A DNA stretch of 64,000 nt from Azospirillum thermophilum (GCF_003130795.1 NZ_CP029357.1:562001-626000), one strand, 5' to 3'. Counted from the first letter of the stretch, positions 1 to 11,172 are shown. Translations and numbers: made by a program. The notes: generated by a model from the sequence alone, not told the origin.

Positions 1-1
1 C

Positions 2-748
2 GACACCGTGCAGGTGCTGGATCTCGCCAGCGGCAAGGTGGTGCACAACCTGCCCTCCGGCGAGGATCCGGAGCTGTTCGCCCTGCATCCGGACGGCCGC
101 CTGCTGTTCATCGCCAACGAGGACAGCAACGTCGTCACGGTGGTGGACGTCCCCGACCGCCGCGTCACCTTCCAGGTCGACGTCGGGGTGGAGCCGGAGG
201 GCATGGCCGTCAGCCCGGACGGGCGCTGGGCGGTCAACACCTCGGAAACCACCAGCATGGTCCACTGGATCGACGTCGAGAAGCGGCAGGTCGTCGACAA
301 CACGCTGGTCGACGCCCGCCCCCGCTATGCGCAGTTCAGCAAGTCGGGCGACCGGCTGTGGGTGTCGGCGGAGATCGGCGGCACCGTCGCCGTCATCGAC
401 ACCGCGACGCGCAAGCCGGTGAAGACCATCGGCTTCGCCATCAAGGGCATCCCGAAGGACCGCATCCAGCCCGTGGGCATCCGGCTGACCGACGACGGGC
501 GCTATGCCTTCGTCGCGCTCGGCCCCGCCAACCATGTGGCGGTGATCGACGCGCGGTCGCTGGAGGTGGTCAGCTACCTGCTGGTCGGCCGCCGGGTCTG
601 GCAGCTCGACTTCACGCCGGACCAGAAGCGGCTGCTGACCACCAACGGACTCAGCGGCGACGTCTCCATCATCGACGTCGACAAGCTGTCGGTGCTCAAG
701 ACGGTGAAGGTCGGCCGCTACCCCTGGGGCGTCGCCGTTGCCCCGTGA
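2..748 (+). CDS. PQQ-catabolism-associated YVTN beta-propeller protein (5' partial)
   Basis: The reading frame is open from the first bases of the window, so the N-terminus, including any signal peptide, lies upstream. The protein is built of repeated blades of about 42 residues with the signature xxVAVSPDGRWAxxxxxxxxxVxVID. Examples are LLFIANEDSNVVTVVDV near the start and LLTTNGLSGDVSIIDV near the end. This is the YVTN/cytochrome cd1-like propeller fold. The family found next to alcohol-type ABC exporters belongs to periplasmic PQQ-dependent alcohol oxidation, where its exact role is unknown. The next gene starts 7 bases after the stop, so they are probably one operon. The propeller fold is clear; the PQQ link rests on the two following genes. 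Confidence 0.8.
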   Translation, partial: DTVQVLDLASGKVVHNLPSGEDPELFALHPDGRLLFIANEDSNVVTVVDVPDRRVTFQVDVGVEPEGMAVSPDGRWAVNTSETTSMVHWIDVEKRQVVDNTLVDARPRYAQFSKSGDRLWVSAEIGGTVAVIDTATRKPVKTIGFAIKGIPKDRIQPVGIRLTDDGRYAFVALGPANHVAVIDARSLEVVSYLLVGRRVWQLDFTPDQKRLLTTNGLSGDVSIIDVDKLSVLKTVKVGRYPWGVAVAP

Positions 749-755
749 CCCGGCC

Positions 756-1508
756 ATGCCCGCGTCCCCGCCCGGCCTCGCCCCGCTCGACCTGCAGGGG
801 CTGCGCTATGCCTACGGCCGGCGGGCGGCGCTGGACGGGGTGGGGTTCCGGGTGGAGCCGGGACGCTTCACCGCCCTGCTCGGCCCCAACGGGGCGGGCA
901 AATCGACCCTGTTCGCGCTGGCGACCGGCCTGCTGGTGCCCCAGGCGGGCCGCGTCCTGCTGCACGGCCACGACCTGGCGGCCGAGCCGGGCAAGGCGCT
1001 GGCCGGGCTGGGGGTGGTGTTCCAGCAGCCGACCCTGGACCTCGACCTGACCGTGGCGCAGAACCTGCGCTATTTCGCCTCGCTGCACGGCATCGGGCGG
1101 ACGGAGGCGGCGCGGCGCATCGAGGCGGAGCTGGAGCGGGTGGAGATGGCCGACCGCGCCGGCGAGACGGTGCGGCGCCTCAACGGCGGCCACCGCCGCC
1201 GGGTGGAGATCGCCCGCGCCCTGCTGCACCGCCCCTCCCTGCTGCTGCTCGACGAGCCGACGGTCGGGCTCGACCGCAAGGCGCGGCTGGCGCTGATCGC
1301 CCATGTGCGGAGCCTGTGCCGCGACCGCGGGCTCGCCGTCCTGTGGGCGACCCACCTGATCGACGAGATCGACCCCGCGGCCGACCGGGTGGTGGTCCTG
1401 CACCGCGGCCGGCTGCTGGCCGACTGCGAGGCGCCGGAGCTGCTGGCCGCGGCCGGCGCCTCCTCGGTCGCCGAGGCCTTCGACAGCCTGACGCGGGAGG
1501 AGGAATGA
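756..1508 (+). CDS. ABC transporter ATP-binding protein, PQQ-alcohol-dehydrogenase-associated type
   Basis: A 250-residue cytoplasmic ATPase. Walker A is GPNGAGKS near residue 45, followed by a Q-loop (VVFQQPTLD) and Walker B LLLLDEPTVGLD. The signature motif is the unusual RRLNGGHRRRVEIARALL, with NGGH in place of LSGGQ; this is known for the ABC-2 exporters linked to PQQ-dependent alcohol oxidation. The ATG at 756 is preferred to the in-frame ATG at 738, which overlaps the upstream gene. The stop overlaps the permease start (ATGA), indicating translational coupling. It should energise the permease that follows. The substrate is not known. Confidence 0.88.
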   Translation: MPASPPGLAPLDLQGLRYAYGRRAALDGVGFRVEPGRFTALLGPNGAGKSTLFALATGLLVPQAGRVLLHGHDLAAEPGKALAGLGVVFQQPTLDLDLTVAQNLRYFASLHGIGRTEAARRIEAELERVEMADRAGETVRRLNGGHRRRVEIARALLHRPSLLLLDEPTVGLDRKARLALIAHVRSLCRDRGLAVLWATHLIDEIDPAADRVVVLHRGRLLADCEAPELLAAAGASSVAEAFDSLTREEE

Positions 1509-2299
1509 GCCGCTATCTGACCGCCCTGTCCGGCATCGTGGTGCGCGAGGTGCTGCGCTTCCTGCACCAGCGCGAACGCTTCCTCGGCGCCCTGGTCCGC
1601 CCGCTGATCTGGCTGTTCGTCTTCGCCGCCGGCTTCCGCGCCGCGCTGGGCGTCGCGATCGTCCCGCCCTACGAGACCTACATCCCCTACGAGGTCTACA
1701 TCGTGCCGGGGCTGATCGGCATGATCCAGCTCTTCAACGGCATGCAGGGCTCGCTCTCCATGGTCTACGACCGCGAGATGGGCAGCATGCGCGTGATGCT
1801 GACCAGCCCGCTGCCGCGCGGCTTCCTGCTGTTCGCCCGGCTGCTGGCCGGGGTGGTGGTGTCGGTCCTGCAGGTGATGGCCTTCCTGCTGGTGGTGCGC
1901 CTCTACGGGGTGGAGCTGCCGCCCTGGTCCTGGATCACCGTCCTGCCGGCGCTGCTGGTCAACGGGCTGATGCTGGGGGCGCTGGGCATGACGCTGGCCT
2001 CGCTGATCCGGCAGCTCGAGAACTTCGCCGGCGTGATGAATTTCGTGGTCTTCCCGCTGTTCTTCCTGTCCACCGCCCTCTACCCGCTCTACCGCATGGA
2101 GGAGGCGGGGGAACTGCTGTGGTGGCTGTGCCGCCTCAACCCCTTCACCCATGGGGTGGAGCTGGTCCGCTTCGCGCTCTACGGACGGCTCGACGCGACG
2201 GCCCTGGCGGTCACCGGGGCCTCCCTGGTGGTCTTCCTTGCCCTGAGCGTCCGCGGCTACTCGCCCGCACGCGGCATGACGTCGCGGGCATCCGCCTGA
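1505..2299 (+). CDS. ABC-2 type permease, PQQ-alcohol-associated
   Basis: A 264-residue inner-membrane protein with six predicted hydrophobic segments, the typical ABC-2 permease size. The conserved region YEVYIVPGLIGMIQLFNGMQ lies after the first membrane segment, and a hydrophobic stretch with FPLFFLSTALYPLY follows. The start at 1505 overlaps the ATPase stop and is preceded by GAGGAGG. Together with the ATPase it forms a two-gene exporter seen near PQQ-dependent alcohol dehydrogenases. Export of an alcohol-derived compound or a cofactor-assembly role are both possible; neither is shown here. The operon ends here: the next 243 bases contain no gene. Confidence 0.87.
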   Translation: MSRYLTALSGIVVREVLRFLHQRERFLGALVRPLIWLFVFAAGFRAALGVAIVPPYETYIPYEVYIVPGLIGMIQLFNGMQGSLSMVYDREMGSMRVMLTSPLPRGFLLFARLLAGVVVSVLQVMAFLLVVRLYGVELPPWSWITVLPALLVNGLMLGALGMTLASLIRQLENFAGVMNFVVFPLFFLSTALYPLYRMEEAGELLWWLCRLNPFTHGVELVRFALYGRLDATALAVTGASLVVFLALSVRGYSPARGMTSRASA

Positions 2300-2542
2300 C
2301 GGGCCCGAGGACACGACCTTTCCGCCCGTCCGGATCACCCGAAACAGGGAAAATGCCCGCCATGGCATGCGGGTTTCCCCGGACTTTCCCGTATCCGGAC
2401 CGTCTATAGACTGAACCTCATCCAAAAGTGGCCGCGAGGCTGGGCACATATGACAGTATGTTAAACCCCTGCTAACGGGCTTCCCTTCACAATACCGTCA
2501 CAAGTAACCCTGCCAATGCTGTGCACCGGGGGGAAAGTAAAA

Positions 2543-4642
2543 ATGTCCTTCATCAACCGCCTGTTCGGCGCCCACGGCGCGCCCGTTGGTTCCCCGCATC
2601 CAGGCCCGCTTTCCGGCCCGGCCCAGGCTGGAGCGGGCCTGTCCGGCCCGGTGACCGAGCGCGTGGAACAGGCCGGGGCCGGTCTCCCGCTCATCCGCAC
2701 GCTGCGCCTGTCCTCGCGCGACATCGGCCGGGACAAGCTGCAGGACCTCGGCACCGGCGCCGAGGCGCCGGCCCTGGTGGTCGGCTTCGTCTCCCCCTTT
2801 TCCGATTTCCGCGCCGTCGCCGACCGGCTGCGCGGCGCCCTGCCGGCGGACAGCCGGCTTCTTCTGGTCTCGACCGCCGGCGAACTGTGCGGCAGCCGCG
2901 ACGGCGCCGGTCTCTACGACCCGGCGACCGACGGGCGCGACAGCGTGGTGCTCCAGGCCTTCGGCCGCGACCTGATCGCGGAGGTCTCGGTCCACGCCGT
3001 TCCGCTGCATTGCGAGGACATCCGCAACGGCAAGATCACGCTGGACCATGAGCAGCGCGTCTCGGCGATCCGCCGCGACCTGGAGGGGATCCGCCCGTCC
3101 TTCCCGCTCGACAGCCGCGACACGCTGGCGCTGACCTTCATCGACGGCCTGTCGGCCAGCGAAAGCTATCTGATGGAGGCGGTCTACCGCAGCGGGCGCT
3201 TCCCGGTGCTGTTCATCGGCGGCTCGGCCGGCGGCAAGCTGGACTTCCGCAACACCTGGCTGTTCGACGGCCAGCGCGTTCTGGAGAACCATGCGGTCGT
3301 CGCCTTCCTCAAGCTTGCCCGCGGCAAGCGCTACGGCATCTTCAAGACGCAGAACTTCCGCAAGACCTCGACCTCCTTCGCCATCCTGGAGGCGGACGGC
3401 GTGCGGCGGACGGTGACCAGCGTCATCGATCCGCGCACGCTGGAGACCACCGGCTTCATCGACGCGCTGTGCCGCACCCTGAAATGCCGGCCGGACGAGC
3501 TGGAGGGCAAGCTCGCCCGCTACACCTTCGCGGTCGAGCTGGAGGGCGAGCTGTTCGTCCGCTCGGTCGCCGGATTCGACGTCGCCAACAACAAGGTCGC
3601 CTTCTACTGCGACGTCAATCCCGGCGACGAGCTGCATCTGGTCGAGGCGACCGACTTCGTGCAGCAGACGGACAGCGACTTCACCGCCTTCCTGCGCGGC
3701 AAGCCGCGGCCGGTCGGCGGGCTGCTGAACGACTGCATCCTGCGCCGCCTGAACAACGGGCCGCAGCTCGGCCGCGTCGCCACCTTCCGCGACCTGCCGG
3801 TGGCCGGCTTCTCCACCTTCGGCGAGCTGCTGGGCATCAACATCAACCAGACGCTCTCGGCCGTCTTCTTCTTCGAGGAAGGCCAGCCGGGCAGCTTCAC
3901 CGACGAGATCGCCGACCGTTTCCCGGTCCATTACGCCCGCTTCCAGACCTATTTCACCCAGACCCGGCTCAACCGGCTGGAACTGCTGAACCGCATCCGG
4001 CAGAGCGTCATCCACACGCTGGTCGAGCAGGCGGACTCGGCGAGTTCCCTCAACGAGCTGGTGGAGCAGGTGACCAGCTACGCCGAGCGGGTGGACAGCT
4101 CCATGACGGCGATCCGCGACGTGCTGAACGGCCATGCCACCAGCTTCGTCGGCCACGACCAGCGCAAGCAGGAGCTGGAGCAGGAGTTCGAGCGGCTGGG
4201 CGCCGTCCTGAAGACGGTGGAGGGCGTGCTGTCGGTGATCGACGGCATCGCCGGCCAGACCAACCTGCTGGCGCTGAACGCGACGATCGAGGCGGCCCGC
4301 GCCGGCGAGGCCGGAAAGGGCTTCGCCGTCGTGGCGGCGGAGGTGCGCAAGCTCGCCAACGACACCAAGTCGACGCTCGGCAACACCCAGGACGCCATCG
4401 GCCGCATCCGCGCCACCGTCGGCTCGCTCGGCGGCAAGATCAACGACACCGGCTCCCGGATGGACGAGATCGCCAGCGGCAACGCCAAGCTGATCGCCCA
4501 GGTGGACGGCGTGCTCGGCGAGATCGACGCCGTGCGCCGCCGCGTCGCCGAGAGCACCGCCGACTTCCGCAACCAGGCCGCCGGCCTCGCCACCACCCGC
4601 CGCTACATCGAGCAGCTCAAGGTTCTCGACGCGGTCATGTGA
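2543..4642 (+). CDS. Soluble FIST-domain methyl-accepting chemotaxis protein
   Basis: A 699-residue cytoplasmic signalling protein with no membrane segment. Residues about 60-290 match the FIST N-terminal domain and about 290-460 the FIST C-terminal domain, a sensory pair thought to bind small ligands such as amino acids. The C-terminal third is a chemoreceptor signalling coiled coil. Its hairpin tip, at about residues 572-605, includes [17 protein letters not shown] and [14 protein letters not shown], the CheA/CheW contact region. The ATG at 2543 is chosen over 2516 because the purine-rich GGGGGGAAAG lies just upstream of it. It is a single gene. No che genes are nearby, so it must work with a chemotaxis array encoded elsewhere. 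Confidence 0.88.
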   Translation: MSFINRLFGAHGAPVGSPHPGPLSGPAQAGAGLSGPVTERVEQAGAGLPLIRTLRLSSRDIGRDKLQDLGTGAEAPALVVGFVSPFSDFRAVADRLRGALPADSRLLLVSTAGELCGSRDGAGLYDPATDGRDSVVLQAFGRDLIAEVSVHAVPLHCEDIRNGKITLDHEQRVSAIRRDLEGIRPSFPLDSRDTLALTFIDGLSASESYLMEAVYRSGRFPVLFIGGSAGGKLDFRNTWLFDGQRVLENHAVVAFLKLARGKRYGIFKTQNFRKTSTSFAILEADGVRRTVTSVIDPRTLETTGFIDALCRTLKCRPDELEGKLARYTFAVELEGELFVRSVAGFDVANNKVAFYCDVNPGDELHLVEATDFVQQTDSDFTAFLRGKPRPVGGLLNDCILRRLNNGPQLGRVATFRDLPVAGFSTFGELLGININQTLSAVFFFEEGQPGSFTDEIADRFPVHYARFQTYFTQTRLNRLELLNRIRQSVIHTLVEQADSASSLNELVEQVTSYAERVDSSMTAIRDVLNGHATSFVGHDQRKQELEQEFERLGAVLKTVEGVLSVIDGIAGQTNLLALNATIEAARAGEAGKGFAVVAAEVRKLANDTKSTLGNTQDAIGRIRATVGSLGGKINDTGSRMDEIASGNAKLIAQVDGVLGEIDAVRRRVAESTADFRNQAAGLATTRRYIEQLKVLDAVM

Positions 4643-4700
4643 CCGGCGCGCCGCCGCCTCGCCGCCGCGGGGGCGGGAGGCGGCTCCGGTCCGCTGCCGG

Positions 4701-5960
4701 CTATGCCGCCTTCAGCATGCCCTGCATGTCCTCGTAGGACGGCAGATGGTCGAGCACGCCGACGGCCGACACGGCCATCGGGCCGGCGAAGACCCGGTTG
4801 GCGACCGCGGCGACGTCGGCCGGGGTCACGCTGTCGATGCGCTCGAAGATCTGCTCGATGCTGCGGATCTCGCCGGTGCGCAGCAGGGTGCGGGCGAAGC
4901 GGTCGGCGCGGCGCATCGTCGATTCCAGCGACTTGCCGACCGAGAAGCGGAGCTGCTCCTTGGAGCGCTGCAGCTCGGCCTCCGTCACGCCGTCGCGGGC
5001 CTTGCGCAGTTCCTCGAAGAAGACGGGAACCAGCTCCGCCACCTCCTCCACGCCGGTGCCGGCATAGAAGCTGAGCGCGCCGCCGTCCTGGTACTGCAGC
5101 GGCGCGGAGTAGACGGAATAGACCAGCCCGCGCTTCTCGCGGATCTCCTGGAACAGGCGCGAGGTCATGCCGCCGCCCAGGATGTTGGCGAGGTGGCGCA
5201 GCGGGTAGCTGTCGGCGTCGTCGATGCCGGCGCCGGGGAAGGCGGCCATGAAATGCACCTGCTCCGCCTCGCGCTGCAGCAGGGCGGCACCACCGGTGTT
5301 GGCGACCCGCTCCTGGAAGGGCGCGTCCTTCGGCGTCAGGTGGCCGAACAGCGCCTCGGCCCGGCGCACCACCGTGTCGTGGTCGACGTTGCCCGACACC
5401 ACGTAGACCATGCGGCGCGGGTCGTAGTGGGCGACGTAATCCAGCAGATGCTCGCGCCCGAAGCCGGCGACGTTCTCCCGCGGGCCGAGGATCGGGCGGC
5501 CGAGCGCCTGGCCCTGGAAGGCGGTGCGGCGCAGCGCCTCGTAGACCACGTCCTCCGGCTCGTCGGCGTAGCGGCCGATCTCCTGGATGACGACGCCCCG
5601 CTCCTTCTCGACCTCCTCCTGCGGGAAGACCGAATTGAGGACGATGTCGCCGATGATGTCGCAGGACACCTCGACATGGGTCGAGGCCATCTGCGCGTAA
5701 TAGGCGGTGACGTCGTAGTCGGTGAAGGCGTTGAACTCGCCGCCGCGGTTCTCGATCTCCAGCGCGATGGCCAGCGCGTCGCGGCTGGCCGTGCCCTTGA
5801 AGATCATGTGCTCCAGGAAATGCGCGATGCCGTTCACCTCCGGCCGCTCGTTGCGGGCGCCGACGCCGACCCAGACGCCGCTGGTGATGGTGCCGAGGTG
5901 CGGCAGATGGTCGGTCAGCACGCGGAAGCCGTTGGGAAGGGTGCTCAACTGGATGCTCAC
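4701..5960 (-). CDS. M16 family zinc peptidase (processing-peptidase-like)
   Basis: A 419-residue protein of the insulinase/mitochondrial processing peptidase beta family. The inverted zinc motif HFLEH is at about residues 47-51, with the downstream glutamate in the VVIQEIG region. The C-terminal half is the inactive second M16 repeat. No signal peptide is visible, so it is probably cytoplasmic. The start is GTG at 5960, where the N-terminus aligns with the family (VSIQLSTLPNGFRV) and AGAGG lies 9 bases upstream; the frame stays open much further but has no homology there. It is convergent with the FIST gene and divergent from hupT. Alphaproteobacteria usually carry this gene after thrC, so its place here is incidental. 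Confidence 0.9.
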   Translation of the reverse strand: MSIQLSTLPNGFRVLTDHLPHLGTITSGVWVGVGARNERPEVNGIAHFLEHMIFKGTASRDALAIALEIENRGGEFNAFTDYDVTAYYAQMASTHVEVSCDIIGDIVLNSVFPQEEVEKERGVVIQEIGRYADEPEDVVYEALRRTAFQGQALGRPILGPRENVAGFGREHLLDYVAHYDPRRMVYVVSGNVDHDTVVRRAEALFGHLTPKDAPFQERVANTGGAALLQREAEQVHFMAAFPGAGIDDADSYPLRHLANILGGGMTSRLFQEIREKRGLVYSVYSAPLQYQDGGALSFYAGTGVEEVAELVPVFFEELRKARDGVTEAELQRSKEQLRFSVGKSLESTMRRADRFARTLLRTGEIRSIEQIFERIDSVTPADVAAVANRVFAGPMAVSAVGVLDHLPSYEDMQGMLKAA

Positions 5961-6110
5961 GGGGGAAACCTCTTCTGTGCGGCGTCGGCCGAAGGTTCCT
6001 GAGATTTGGTCGCAGCCGCCGACAAGGCAAGGAATTTCCGGCGGGCGCGTGGTAGAGTGCCGGTCCCGCCGCGCCGCGGGAGAGTCCATCAGACCGGGAC
6101 GCGCGATGAC

Positions 6111-7474
<1,364 letters not shown>

Positions 7475-7478
<4 letters not shown>

Positions 7479-8484
7479 GAGAACGCCCCCTGTCGGTGCT
7501 GTGGCTGCAGTCGGGCGGCTGCGGCGGCTGCACCATGTCGATGCTGTGCGCGGAATCGCCCGGACTGCCGGATCTGCTGGAGAGCGCCGGCATCCGCCTG
7601 CTCTGGCACCCCTCGCTGTCGGAGGAGACGGGGGCCGAGGTGACGGATCTGTTCGCCCGCGTGCTGTCGGGGGCGGAACCGCTGGACGTGCTGTGCGTCG
7701 AGGGCTCGCTGCTGCGCGGGCCGAACGGCACGGGGCGCTTCCACGTGCTGGCCGGCACCGGCCGGCCGACGGTGGAGTGGGTGCGCGAGCTGGCATCCGT
7801 CGCCCGCCATGTGGTGGCGGTCGGCACCTGTGCCGCCTATGGCGGCATCACCGCGGCGGGGAGAACATCACCGACGCCTGCGGCCTGCAATATGAGGGGA
7901 CGCTGCGCGGCGGCGCGCTGGGTGGGGCCTTCCGCTCCGGTTCCGGCCTGCCGGTGATCAACGTCGCCGGCTGCCCGACGCACCCGAACTGGGTGACGGA
8001 GACGCTGATGCTGCTGGCCGAGGAGGCGCTGGAGGCCGGGTCGCTCGACAGCTATCAGCGCCCGCGCTTCTATGCCGACCATCTCGTCCACCACGGCTGT
8101 CCGCGCAACGAGTATTACGAGTACAAGGCGAGCGCGGAGAAGCCGTCCGACCTCGGCTGCATGATGGAGCATATGGGCTGCCTCGGCACCCAGGCCCATG
8201 CCGACTGCAACACCCGGCTGTGGAACGGCGAGGGGTCCTGCACCCGCGGCGGCTATGCCTGCATCAACTGCACCGCCCCCGGCTTCGAGGAGCCGGGACA
8301 TCCCTTCCAGGCGACGCCGAAATTCGCCGGCATTCCCATCGGCCTGCCGACCGACATGCCGAAGGCCTGGTTCGTGGCGCTCGCCTCGCTCGCCAAGGCG
8401 GCGACGCCCGAGCGGGTCCGCCGCAACGCAGCGGCCGACCGGATCGTCGTGCCGCCGTCGGTCCGCAACACCAACCGGGGCTGA
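7475..8484 (+). CDS. hupU: HupU, small subunit of H2-sensing regulatory [NiFe]-hydrogenase (frameshifted)
   Basis: The electron-transfer subunit of the regulatory hydrogenase, related to HoxB. It has no twin-arginine signal, as expected for a cytoplasmic H2 sensor. The N-terminal part has QSGGCGGCTMSM (proximal cluster ligands) and the C-terminal part has NGEGSCTRGGYACINCTAPGF (medial and distal cluster ligands). The two parts are in different frames. The first frame reads to GGITAAG, and the second resumes at ENITDACGLQY. The switch is at a run of four G (7858-7861); one extra G restores a 336-residue protein of normal family length. The gene is therefore either a true frameshift mutant, which would lose H2 sensing, or, more likely, a homopolymer sequencing error. 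Confidence 0.9.
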
Positions 8485-8489
8485 GACGG

Positions 8490-9983
8490 GTGACCAGCGA
8501 AAAGACACGGCTGATCGTCGGCCCCTTCAACCGGGTGGAAGGCGACCTGGAGGTCCGGCTGGAGATCGCGGGCGGGGCGGTGGCGGCGGCCCACGTCAAC
8601 GCGCCGCTGTTCCGCGGCTTCGAGCGGATCCTGCAGGGGCGCGACCCGATGGACGCGCTGGTGGTGGCGCCGCGCATCTGCGGCATCTGCTCCGTCTCGC
8701 AGTCCCACGCGGCGGCGCTGGCGCTGGCCGGCGTCATGGGCGTGGCGCCGCCGCGCAACGGGGTGCTGGCGACCAACCTGATGACGGCGACCGAGACCGT
8801 CGCCGACCATCTGACGCACGTCCACCTGTTCTTCATGCCGGACTTCGCCCGCGCCCCCTATGCCACCCGCGCGTGGTTCCCGCGCGCCGAGGCGCGGTTC
8901 AAGGCGGCGCAGGGCAGCGCCGTCCGCGGGGCCATGGCGGCGCGCGCCGGGCTGTTCCACATCCTGGGACTGCTGGGCGGCAAGTGGCCGCACACGCTGA
9001 CCCTGCAGCCGGGGGGCGTCGCCCGCGCCGCCGATGCGCGCGACCGCGTGCGGCTGCTCGCCATCCTCGGCGGCTTCCGCCGCTTCCTGGAGGACAGCCT
9101 GTTCGGCGCGCCGCTGGAGCGGGTGCTGGACCTGACGAGCCCGGAGGATCTCGACCGCTGGCGGGCCGGAGGGCCGGAGGGCGACTTCCGCCTGTTCCTG
9201 GAGATCGCCGAGGATCTGGGGCTGGCCCGGCTCGGCCGCGCCTACGACCGCTTCCTCAGCCATGGCGCCTATCCCGATGCCGGGGAGGAGGGCGCCCACC
9301 TCTATCGCCGCGGCACCGTCGCCGAGGGCCGGCACGCGCCCTTCGATCCCGACGCGGTGGCCGAGCACCACCGCTTCAGTTGGATGGCCGGACGGGACCG
9401 GGCGCATCCGCCCTTCGAAGGCTCCACGGTCCCGGAGATGGGCGCCCCGGAACCGGCGGGGCCGGAGGGGACCCAGGACGGCTACAGCTGGTGCAAGGCT
9501 CCGCGCCTCGCCGGGCTGCCCTATGAGACGGGGGCGCTGGCGCGGCAGCTCGTCGACGGGCAGCCGCTGGTCGCCGCGCTGGTCGCCCGCGACGGCGGCA
9601 CGGTGATGAGCCGCGTCGTCGCCCGCCTGCTGGAGATCGCGCGCACCGTCCGCGCCATGGAGGGCTGGGTCCGCGCGCTGGAGCCGGCCGGCCCCTGGTG
9701 CGTCCAGGGCGTCCTGCCGGACAGCGGCCGCGCGGTCGGACTGACCGAGGCGGCGCGCGGTGCGCTCGGCCACTGGCTGCGGGTGGAGCAGGGGCGGATC
9801 GCCGGCTACCAGATCATCGCGCCGACGACCTGGAACTTCTCCCCCCGCGACCTCGACGGCGTGCCGGGACCGCTGGAGCGCGCGCTGGTCGGCGCCCCGG
9901 TGCGGGAGGGGGAGACGTCGCCGCTGTCGGTGCAGCACATCGTCCGGTCCTTCGATCCGTGCGTCGTATGCACGGTTCACTGA
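8490..9983 (+). CDS. hupV: HupV, large subunit of H2-sensing regulatory [NiFe]-hydrogenase
   Basis: A 497-residue catalytic-type subunit. The N-terminal nickel ligands are in RICGICSVSQSHAAAL and the C-terminal pair in SFDPCVVCTVH. The protein stops exactly at that histidine, so the C-terminal peptide that HupD-type proteases remove from catalytic large subunits is absent, as is typical of regulatory hydrogenases (HoxC/HupV). The start is GTG at 8490, five bases after hupU. With HupU it binds H2 and modulates HupT kinase activity, controlling transcription of hupSLC. It is intact, unlike hupU. Confidence 0.94.
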   Translation: MTSEKTRLIVGPFNRVEGDLEVRLEIAGGAVAAAHVNAPLFRGFERILQGRDPMDALVVAPRICGICSVSQSHAAALALAGVMGVAPPRNGVLATNLMTATETVADHLTHVHLFFMPDFARAPYATRAWFPRAEARFKAAQGSAVRGAMAARAGLFHILGLLGGKWPHTLTLQPGGVARAADARDRVRLLAILGGFRRFLEDSLFGAPLERVLDLTSPEDLDRWRAGGPEGDFRLFLEIAEDLGLARLGRAYDRFLSHGAYPDAGEEGAHLYRRGTVAEGRHAPFDPDAVAEHHRFSWMAGRDRAHPPFEGSTVPEMGAPEPAGPEGTQDGYSWCKAPRLAGLPYETGALARQLVDGQPLVAALVARDGGTVMSRVVARLLEIARTVRAMEGWVRALEPAGPWCVQGVLPDSGRAVGLTEAARGALGHWLRVEQGRIAGYQIIAPTTWNFSPRDLDGVPGPLERALVGAPVREGETSPLSVQHIVRSFDPCVVCTVH

Positions 9984-10038
9984 GGCCGGGCGCTCTTCTC
10001 CGTCCCCGGCCTCTTCCCCCGGCCCCCTCCCCCGGCCG

Positions 10039-10623
10039 TCAGAGCCGCTCGATCGCCGCGGTCGGCAGGCCGGCGGCCTTCCACGCCTCCAGCCCGCCGC
10101 GGTACCAGTAGACGGACTGGTAGCCGAGCCTGGCCGCGCGCAGCGACGCGTTGTAGGACAGCCAGCATTCGGCCGACAGGCAGTAGAAGACCACCGGGCG
10201 CTTCGGGTCGCCGCCGGTCAGGCCGGCGAGCCGCTCGCCCAGCTTCTTCTGGGTGGCGTCCTGGAAGCTCTTGTCGAGCCCGGCATCCGGCATCCAGACG
10301 GCCTGCGGCAGGCTGGGGTGCGCCTTGCCGTCCAGCACGTCGACGAGGACCACGGACGGGTCGGCGGCGATCAGCGTCTGCAGGTCGGCCGTGGCGATGG
10401 TGCGGGCGCCGGGGACCGTCGCCGGGGTGCGGGCGTGGTAGCCGCCGATCAGCAGGTCGTTGCGCGGGGAGATCCCCCAATCGGTCTTCTCGTTGGCGTA
10501 GTTCGAGTCCGCGACCGCCACCTTTGCCACGTCGGCGCGGCTCGCCCCGGTGGTCTGACAGGCGGACAGGGCGGCACAGGCCAGCAAGGCGGCGGACACA
10601 GACATCAAGGATGCGCGATTCAT
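10039..10623 (-). CDS. Rhodanese-like lipoprotein, PQQ-catabolism-associated type
   Basis: A 194-residue exported protein. The N-terminus has a lipobox-type signal ending LACAALSAC at Cys22, so it is probably lipid-anchored. A rhodanese-like domain occupies about residues 80-185, with VVLVDVLDG early and YCLSAECWLSYNA in the active-site loop, giving two cysteines followed by tryptophan. A CxxCW-type rhodanese family is known from PQQ-dependent alcohol catabolism clusters. The propeller and ABC exporter at the start of this window belong to the same set. The gene is convergent with hupV, sharing a 55-base gap, so it is probably not part of the hydrogenase system. Its substrate is unknown. Confidence 0.72.
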   Translation of the reverse strand: MNRASLMSVSAALLACAALSACQTTGASRADVAKVAVADSNYANEKTDWGISPRNDLLIGGYHARTPATVPGARTIATADLQTLIAADPSVVLVDVLDGKAHPSLPQAVWMPDAGLDKSFQDATQKKLGERLAGLTGGDPKRPVVFYCLSAECWLSYNASLRAARLGYQSVYWYRGGLEAWKAAGLPTAAIERL

Positions 10624-10710
10624 CGTTCTACCTGGAAAAATTTCGGAAATTCATGATGCCTGACTTCTTACAGCGATTCGCCGCCGCTCCGAGTAAAATT
10701 CATTGTTACT

Positions 10711-10730
10711 GCGGCAACTTGCCGCTTTTT
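10711..10730 (+). terminator. GC palindrome followed by T run
   Basis: GCGGCAA at 10711-10717 and TTGCCGC at 10719-10725 form an almost perfect palindrome followed by five T. It lies upstream of the rhodanese gene and has no plus-strand gene immediately before it, so it may be an operator or a weak terminator. The role is uncertain. Confidence 0.3.
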
Positions 10731-10840
10731 CCAGGCGTTACTTGATCGTTTCGTTTAATATTTGTGGGATTTGCCAACCGTTTCACAGTCCGCCGTGCAA
10801 CTCCCGGTTCCTGCCGCTGTTTGCCGGAATGGCCCGGGCC

Positions 10841-10894
10841 GCGAACGGCCACGCGGCGAACGGCCAAACGGTGACTGGCCAAACGGCGACTGCC
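10841..10894. repeat. Short imperfect direct repeats, about 15-base period
   Basis: Units reading roughly GCGAACGGCCAAAC recur at about 10841, 10856, 10870 and 10885 with small changes. They lie directly upstream of the 79-residue gene, ending at its ribosome binding site AAGGAGG. They could be repeated binding sites or simple slippage products. Confidence 0.45.
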
Positions 10895-10908
10895 AAGGAG
10901 GCACGGTG

Positions 10909-11148
10909 ATGGCGACGGGAAGCAGGGAGTTGTATCGCAGTTCCAACGGGGACCGCTGGTTGCTGGTCCGCGATGCCGATGCGGACCGGGCCGATGCGGA
11001 CCGGCTGTTCGTCCGGCACGAGGCCAATGCGGCCTCCGGCGGGCACCGGGCGGAGATCGGGATCGCCGCCTTCCTCGCCGGCGGGCTGGGGCCGGAGCAA
11101 CAGGCGCTGCTTCGGCTGATCGGCACGCTGGTGGAACCCGACGATTGA
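10909..11148 (+). CDS. Small conserved protein of unknown function (79 aa)
   Basis: A 79-residue protein whose opening, ELYRSSNGDRWLLVRD, and end, LGPEQQALLRLIGTLV, resemble a short family common in rhizobia and related alphaproteobacteria with no assigned function. There is no signal peptide, membrane segment or cysteine. The ATG at 10909 has AAGGAGG at a good distance, which favours a real gene. A duplicated ADADRADADR stretch near residues 23-32 comes from a short DNA repeat. It lies between hupV and hupD in the same direction but is probably a separate transcript. I do not assign a function. Confidence 0.65.
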   Translation: MATGSRELYRSSNGDRWLLVRDADADRADADRLFVRHEANAASGGHRAEIGIAAFLAGGLGPEQQALLRLIGTLVEPDD

Positions 11149-11172
11149 GACGACCGGTCAAACAGTTGGGAC

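Noticed and set aside
738..755. Earlier start for the ABC ATPase at 738.
   Set aside because: It overlaps the propeller gene end, and the ATG at 756 fits the family N-terminus better.
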